DNA of 64,000 nucleotides from Haliclystus octoradiatus (lineage: Eukaryota > Cnidaria > Staurozoa > Stauromedusae > Haliclystidae). Positions 59,657-64,000 of the stretch are shown here, piece after piece; position 1 is the first letter of the stretch, and every line of letters begins with the position of its first letter. Both the position numbers and the translations under genes were made by a program. A model generated the notes under the pieces. That model had not been told where the DNA came from and searched no databases. It saw only the letters and a program-made list of their open reading frames with translations. Location: the NCBI GenBank assembly GCA_916610825.1, contig OU744447.1:28904561-28968560 (forward strand), in the 5' to 3' direction.

Positions 59657-61499
59657 CTACAAGGTAAGACGCAATACGTTGTCGTACTCAGAAAATAATG
59701 TAAATCTCAGTTCAGTTCAGTAAGTAGTATATAGTAATATGATCAAAGCCATATTTAAGTATTGACTTGGCTGAATCAATCATCATGTAGCCAGCTCAAC
59801 TTTCTTTACTATTTCCATGTATGCATTAAGCAGTCACATACATTTAAGAGTTTAAAAAAGAAATAATCTCTACTCGCGTCATACCAATGCCTTCACGAAG
59901 CAATGCTAATATCTATAATATTATGTTATTGCAATGGCAATAAGCATATTGTGATAATTGGTTAATGCTATTGTCGAATAGATATTCTTTTTCTGTGCAA
60001 TATTGATATAGTCTCAAACAGTGTTTTGTAGGACTTTTAGACAACATTAATAAATCTCGGTTTCATTTGATAGTTTTTGTTCATTTGATTTGATAAAAAA
60101 TTGTTTAATTATTTTATCATTCAAATGGTATATATGTTTTAGTGTTTTAAAGGTAAAAATATCAAGGATTAAATTTTCTGAAAGTTCTGCCTTAATGCAC
60201 ATAATTTTATCGAACAATTAAATTAGCGTCCAGCATACCTTCTCGTAGAAATAAAAATCTTATAAAGCCTTTCGCTGCTTGACGACTTTGAAAATTTTGT
60301 AAATTCTGATGACTAATATTCTACATTCATAAATCTTCGAGAATTTTGAGATTAGACATGGTTACACGATCGACTACTTTCGTTTAGTACGTTAATTTAT
60401 TGTTAATTTCAAGCGGTGAGTTCCATTGGCAGAACGTGTTACGAGAACGTAAATAAATTGATTTTCCTCACAATTTATTTTTTATATTAGTGAAGTTGAA
60501 TTTATCGGATTTATCGTAGCAAAAGTTTAAAAACTTTATTGTACATGCAAGATCGACTCACAATATACTCGAGATATGTCAATAGAGAAGAAAAATGTAA
60601 TAAATGTTAATTTAACAACTTAAGAAATGTGTTTTTAATTGACCATCGGGTGTCGATAGTGTTTCTTCTGTGAAAGTAATCCATTGACTGTAATTTTCAA
60701 TTTCAAATTACTATAAGAGTAACACTGCAGCCATTTTAATTCTAAGTAATATTGCTCATTGAATAATCAACCGATCATTAGATTTGAAACTTGAAATGGA
60801 ACATGTATCTTTTACAATCGAAGTAAATCAATACTTGTAGGTTTTGGTTTCAAAAATATGTTTACATTTTTGTACGATTTGAATCAATTGATTACAAACG
60901 GGTTTAAATATGGTTAAATGTTGATTATATTACAGCTGTCATGAAATGTCAAATGATTATTAAAGATATTAAGCAAATTTCGGTAACAGTTATATAATCA
61001 AAATTGAATGGTCACACTGATGGCCAATTAAGTTTTAGGAGAATATTTTAAAATCATTTTTCATTACGTTTATGAAACGACATGTGCTTCGAACCATTGA
61101 ATATTTTTCTAGCTTGTTATTGAACGCTTTTTTCTAACTTACCATACATCAAGACATTGTGAAATTATAGCAATTACTTAAACTGACATAATCTTGGTAT
61201 ATTACCTGTTTTATACATTGACTTCAGAAAAGTATTTTTCTAGAGTAAGTCTGGTTTTTCAAGTCAATTATGTAGGTGTCGGTAGTATTTCGATTATCAT
61301 GTAATGTAGCTGCATATGGTATGATATGGAAATGGAACTACAAAATATCAAAATGGAATAGTGACGCAAGCAATGGGATGATGAGGGATAACAGGGACTG
61401 GTGAAAGCACCTACACAAGGGACCCTGAATGAAGAGGTTTCCTCCCTTGCAAGCTTCGATGCGGTACTTTGCAGACATTCTTTCGTATGCTGTGTTTAC
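59657..61499 (-). other. Intron of the giant gene, 1,843 nt
   Basis: Bounded by donor TTCAG|GTAAAC (61499) and acceptor accttgtag (59657), phase 1. AT-rich, with no repeat or exon recognised inside. The open frame to its left would read through the donor to a stop at 61411, which I take as unspliced reading. Confidence 0.7.
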
Positions 61500-63553
61500 C
61501 TGAATCTGATGTACGTGGTTGATCATCATTCTCTTGCGTAGATCTCTTAAAAGGATGATCCGAGCCACCTCCACCACCAACACCACCACCAAATTGTTGA
61601 GGCATTCCTTGACCACCAAACATGCCACCTCCAAGACCAGCAAGACCACCACCAACACCACCGTTAGGTTCAGGGCTTGTTTCGACATTGCCAGGAAACC
61701 CCTGCTGCATCATCTCACCACCAGCGTTTGGTGCATGAGGAAACCCTTGTTGATTATCTTGTGACATTTCCTGTCCTTGCTCCATGTGTTGCTCTTCCAT
61801 TCCCTGAGGATAGTGCACCGACCCCTGCTGTGGCTCCTGTTCCGCCCCGTTCATCATATGCCCTGCAGAAGCATCTTCCTCATTGATATGATTCATGGTC
61901 ATTCCATGAGCCGCATCCTGTACACCTTGGAACAATGGCTGGCCAAGTTGTGTGAGTAGTCTAGGTGGACCGACGTAATGATGAGCTGTTCTTAGTATGG
62001 ACCCGAGATGCTGTGCAACAAAACTTGGGTGGACGACAAACGTGTCATGTGAATACAGTAGTGGTTGCTGTACTGCTGGCGGTGGTTGGTGGAAGACAAT
62101 AGGTGGTTGATGATAAACAACGGCCGGTCGATGAACAATGACAGGAGGTTGATGGTATATGATTGGTGGTCGGTGAATGACAATAGGTGGACGATGGATA
62201 ACAATATCAGGACGGTGATAAATCTCCGGGGGTGGGTGATAAATAATTGGTGGCCGATTGACAACAACATCTTTCTTGGTTGATTTTCCCTCATTCTTCT
62301 TTGAATCCTTTTCGTTATTTGTACTTCGGGATACTCTATGGTCAAATTTCTCAGTCTTACCGCGTTGTTTCTTATGAGATTTTGATGACTTTTTATGAGC
62401 TGCATGCTTTGATTTAGCAGGGATTTGTGATTTACTGAAACCCGATGTCTCTTCGTGCCCTTCCGTCGGTTCTGCTGGTACAGTTTCGGTTGACATTGCC
62501 TCTGTTGATGTGGCTTCATTTGTTGGCTCAGCAGGATCTTCTGTTGGTTGCTCCCCACCAGCTTGTTCCACTAGATCTGGATTCATACCTTGTGTCGCCA
62601 TAGCAGAATTCAAGGGGTTAAGCCCAGCCCTGTATGCTGCAGGTTGAGCTCCTTCACCAATCCCTGGTTGCCAGCCTGTTTGAGCTGGAACTCCCTCAAC
62701 AACCCCACCGTGTACTATATGTGAACTGATCTGTCTCAACTCTGAATGTGGGACAAAAGTATCATGCGAACGTAATAATGGTTGATTGACAACAGGAGGT
62801 GGTTGATGAAAAACTAAAGGTGGTTGGTGGTAAATAACGGCTGCACGATGAACTATGACTGGTGGTTGATGATAAACTATGGATGGGCGCTGGATCAGGA
62901 TAGGGGGCCGGTGTAGCACTATAGCAGGTCGATGATAAATCTCAGGGGGCGGATGATATATAACCGGGGGTCGGTTCACTATCACAGTATTCTTGCGTCT
63001 TGCCTTCTCACTTTTTGACTGTTGTGGCTTCATTTTGTGTTCCCCTGTTATTTTGTTAGTACCGTTTCTGTGCTTACCTTCGTTCGCGTCACGTTTAGAA
63101 TGTTTCTTCTCCTCTTTCGTATGTTTATGTTCAGTAGTAGCATTACCTATTACAGCTTTCTTTTCAGGGGCTTCCTTAGGTGAGCTTGGTAACTGACTCT
63201 TAGATAACCCCTTGCGCTCCTGTGGGTAAATATCTGGTCTTGGTAGATCTCCTACTGGTAACATTTTATCATTAGGTTGATACATGTCTTCATGAACGTC
63301 TACAAGTTTTTTATATTCCTTTTCCTCCTTCTCAGCTTCTTGTTGCTCTGTAACGTCAGTTTCACCATCACCGTGATCCTCTGGCATAGAACGCATAGCA
63401 GGTGCATCAGCAGTACCAGGCATACTCTCATGATTTGGCTCTGACATGGTAGATTCTTGGCTTGGTATATCTGGTGTTTGTCCATCAGGAATACTGTCTT
63501 GCCCGAGTGTTGCTTTGCCCAAATCAGGGACCTGGAATCTCGGCTTTGCAGGT
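61500..63553 (-). CDS. Giant repeat-protein gene, upstream exon with two array modules
   Basis: Exon of 2,054 nt from acceptor ctttctaacacacccag (AG at 63555-63554) to donor TCAG|GTAAAC at 61500, joining the 9-kb exon in phase 1. About 684 codons. Order: a Pro/Glu/Asp-rich opening (DIPSQESTMSEPNHESMPG); KSQLPSSPKEAP and a Lys-rich stretch; array module 1; a Pro/Gln/Glu/Thr linker; KSQIPAKSKH and Lys-rich; array module 2; a Met/Gln-rich linker; a short Gly-rich block (GGVGGGGGSD); and KRSTQEND. There is no signal peptide here, so the true N-terminus is in an exon to the right of the window. An ATG at 63522 exists, but the frame is open upstream to the acceptor, so I treat it as internal. Confidence 0.8.
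62036..62272 (-). repeat. Heptad His-Pro array module 2
   Basis: Reads RPPIIYHPPPEIYHRPDIVI and on to VQQPLLYSHDTFVVHP. Confidence 0.92.
62752..62990 (-). repeat. Heptad His-Pro array module 1 (first visible)
   Basis: Reads RPPVIYHPPPEIYHRPAIVL and on to VNQPLLRSHDTFVPHS. It contains substitutions (IQRP, HRAAV) not seen in the others. Confidence 0.92.
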
Positions 63554-64000
63554 CTGGGTGTGTTAGAAAGAGGGATTGATTGTTAATATGTAAGTAAGGA
63601 TATTATTACGGAATGGTAAAAATTGTTAACACGTTAGTAATAGGTTTAATAGGCATTGGAACTTAAAGTGGCATATTGCCAGATTAGTAGAAAGCAAGAC
63701 GATGTGTACATGGAGCGCAATGCAATTGAAATTAGCTTCTTGCAACCGTTTTGTGATATTTGGGATTAAGATCGATTGGTAGTCACATCATCAGGTGCTA
63801 TAAGAATCACAAAGAATATTCCTAGTTTTCAGAACGTCTTCACTAATACCACAATTTTACATTTCAATTGATATTATTATCATTAGTAGCTCGCAGGAAA
63901 ATGTGTGCCAATTGCTTTGTATTATAATTAGCACAACTTTTACAAGCATTTACACGACTTTTTCTTATAAAATGTTTTTGAAAACTCCTGATCAAATTCG
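63554..64000 (-). other. Intron of the giant gene, running off the window
   Basis: Upstream of a good acceptor (tccctctttctaacacacccag). No further exon is visible before position 64000. The exon coding for the expected signal peptide must lie beyond. Confidence 0.6.

Noticed and set aside
61411-61499. Continuation of the upstream exon's frame to a stop at 61411
   Set aside because: A good donor (TTCAG|GTAAAC) at 61499 matches the phase of the 9-kb exon. The extra residues after it share no motif with the protein.
1-64000. CRISPR arrays, operons, bacterial promoters or riboswitches
   Set aside because: The window is animal nuclear DNA with introns and retroelements. No regularly spaced short repeats of CRISPR type were seen.

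Overview
The window is nuclear DNA of an animal, most likely a marine invertebrate. It is AT-rich, host genes are split by GT-AG introns, and it carries animal repeat families: a tRNA-derived SINE, LINEs, MULE, pogo-like and hAT-like DNA transposons, and Ty3/Gypsy fossils. I could not fix the phylum from sequence alone.

Left part (1 to about 8 kb, minus strand): the 5' portion of a Tubby/TULP gene. Seven coding exons were assembled by hand with matching intron phases. They run from the ATG at 7269 to the first tubby-domain exon at 1070-1184; the rest lies off the left edge. Middle part (8 to 37 kb): a repeat-rich stretch. It holds a MULE DNA transposon relic with a recent 1.39-kb tandem duplication, two Ty3/Gypsy fossils, three LINE fragments, several MITE-like inverted-repeat elements (pogo-like, foldback, hAT-like) and two exons of a second MULE-type protein on the minus strand.

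Right part (37.8 to 64 kb, all minus strand): a cluster of genes for very large, repetitive, Gly/His/Pro-rich proteins. Two are complete single-exon genes with signal peptides (981 and 343 residues). The third is a giant gene of which about 4,360 codons are visible in three exons, one of them 9 kb long; its 5' end lies beyond position 64000. The three genes share His-Pro repeat arrays, glycine-rich blocks, a KS-x-V-P linker motif and dibasic sites directly followed by glutamine. I infer secreted, proteolytically processed structural or adhesive matrix proteins. I recognise no described family, and this cluster is the most interesting content of the window.

Limits: splice sites were read by eye, no database was searched, and repeat family names rest on remembered hallmarks.
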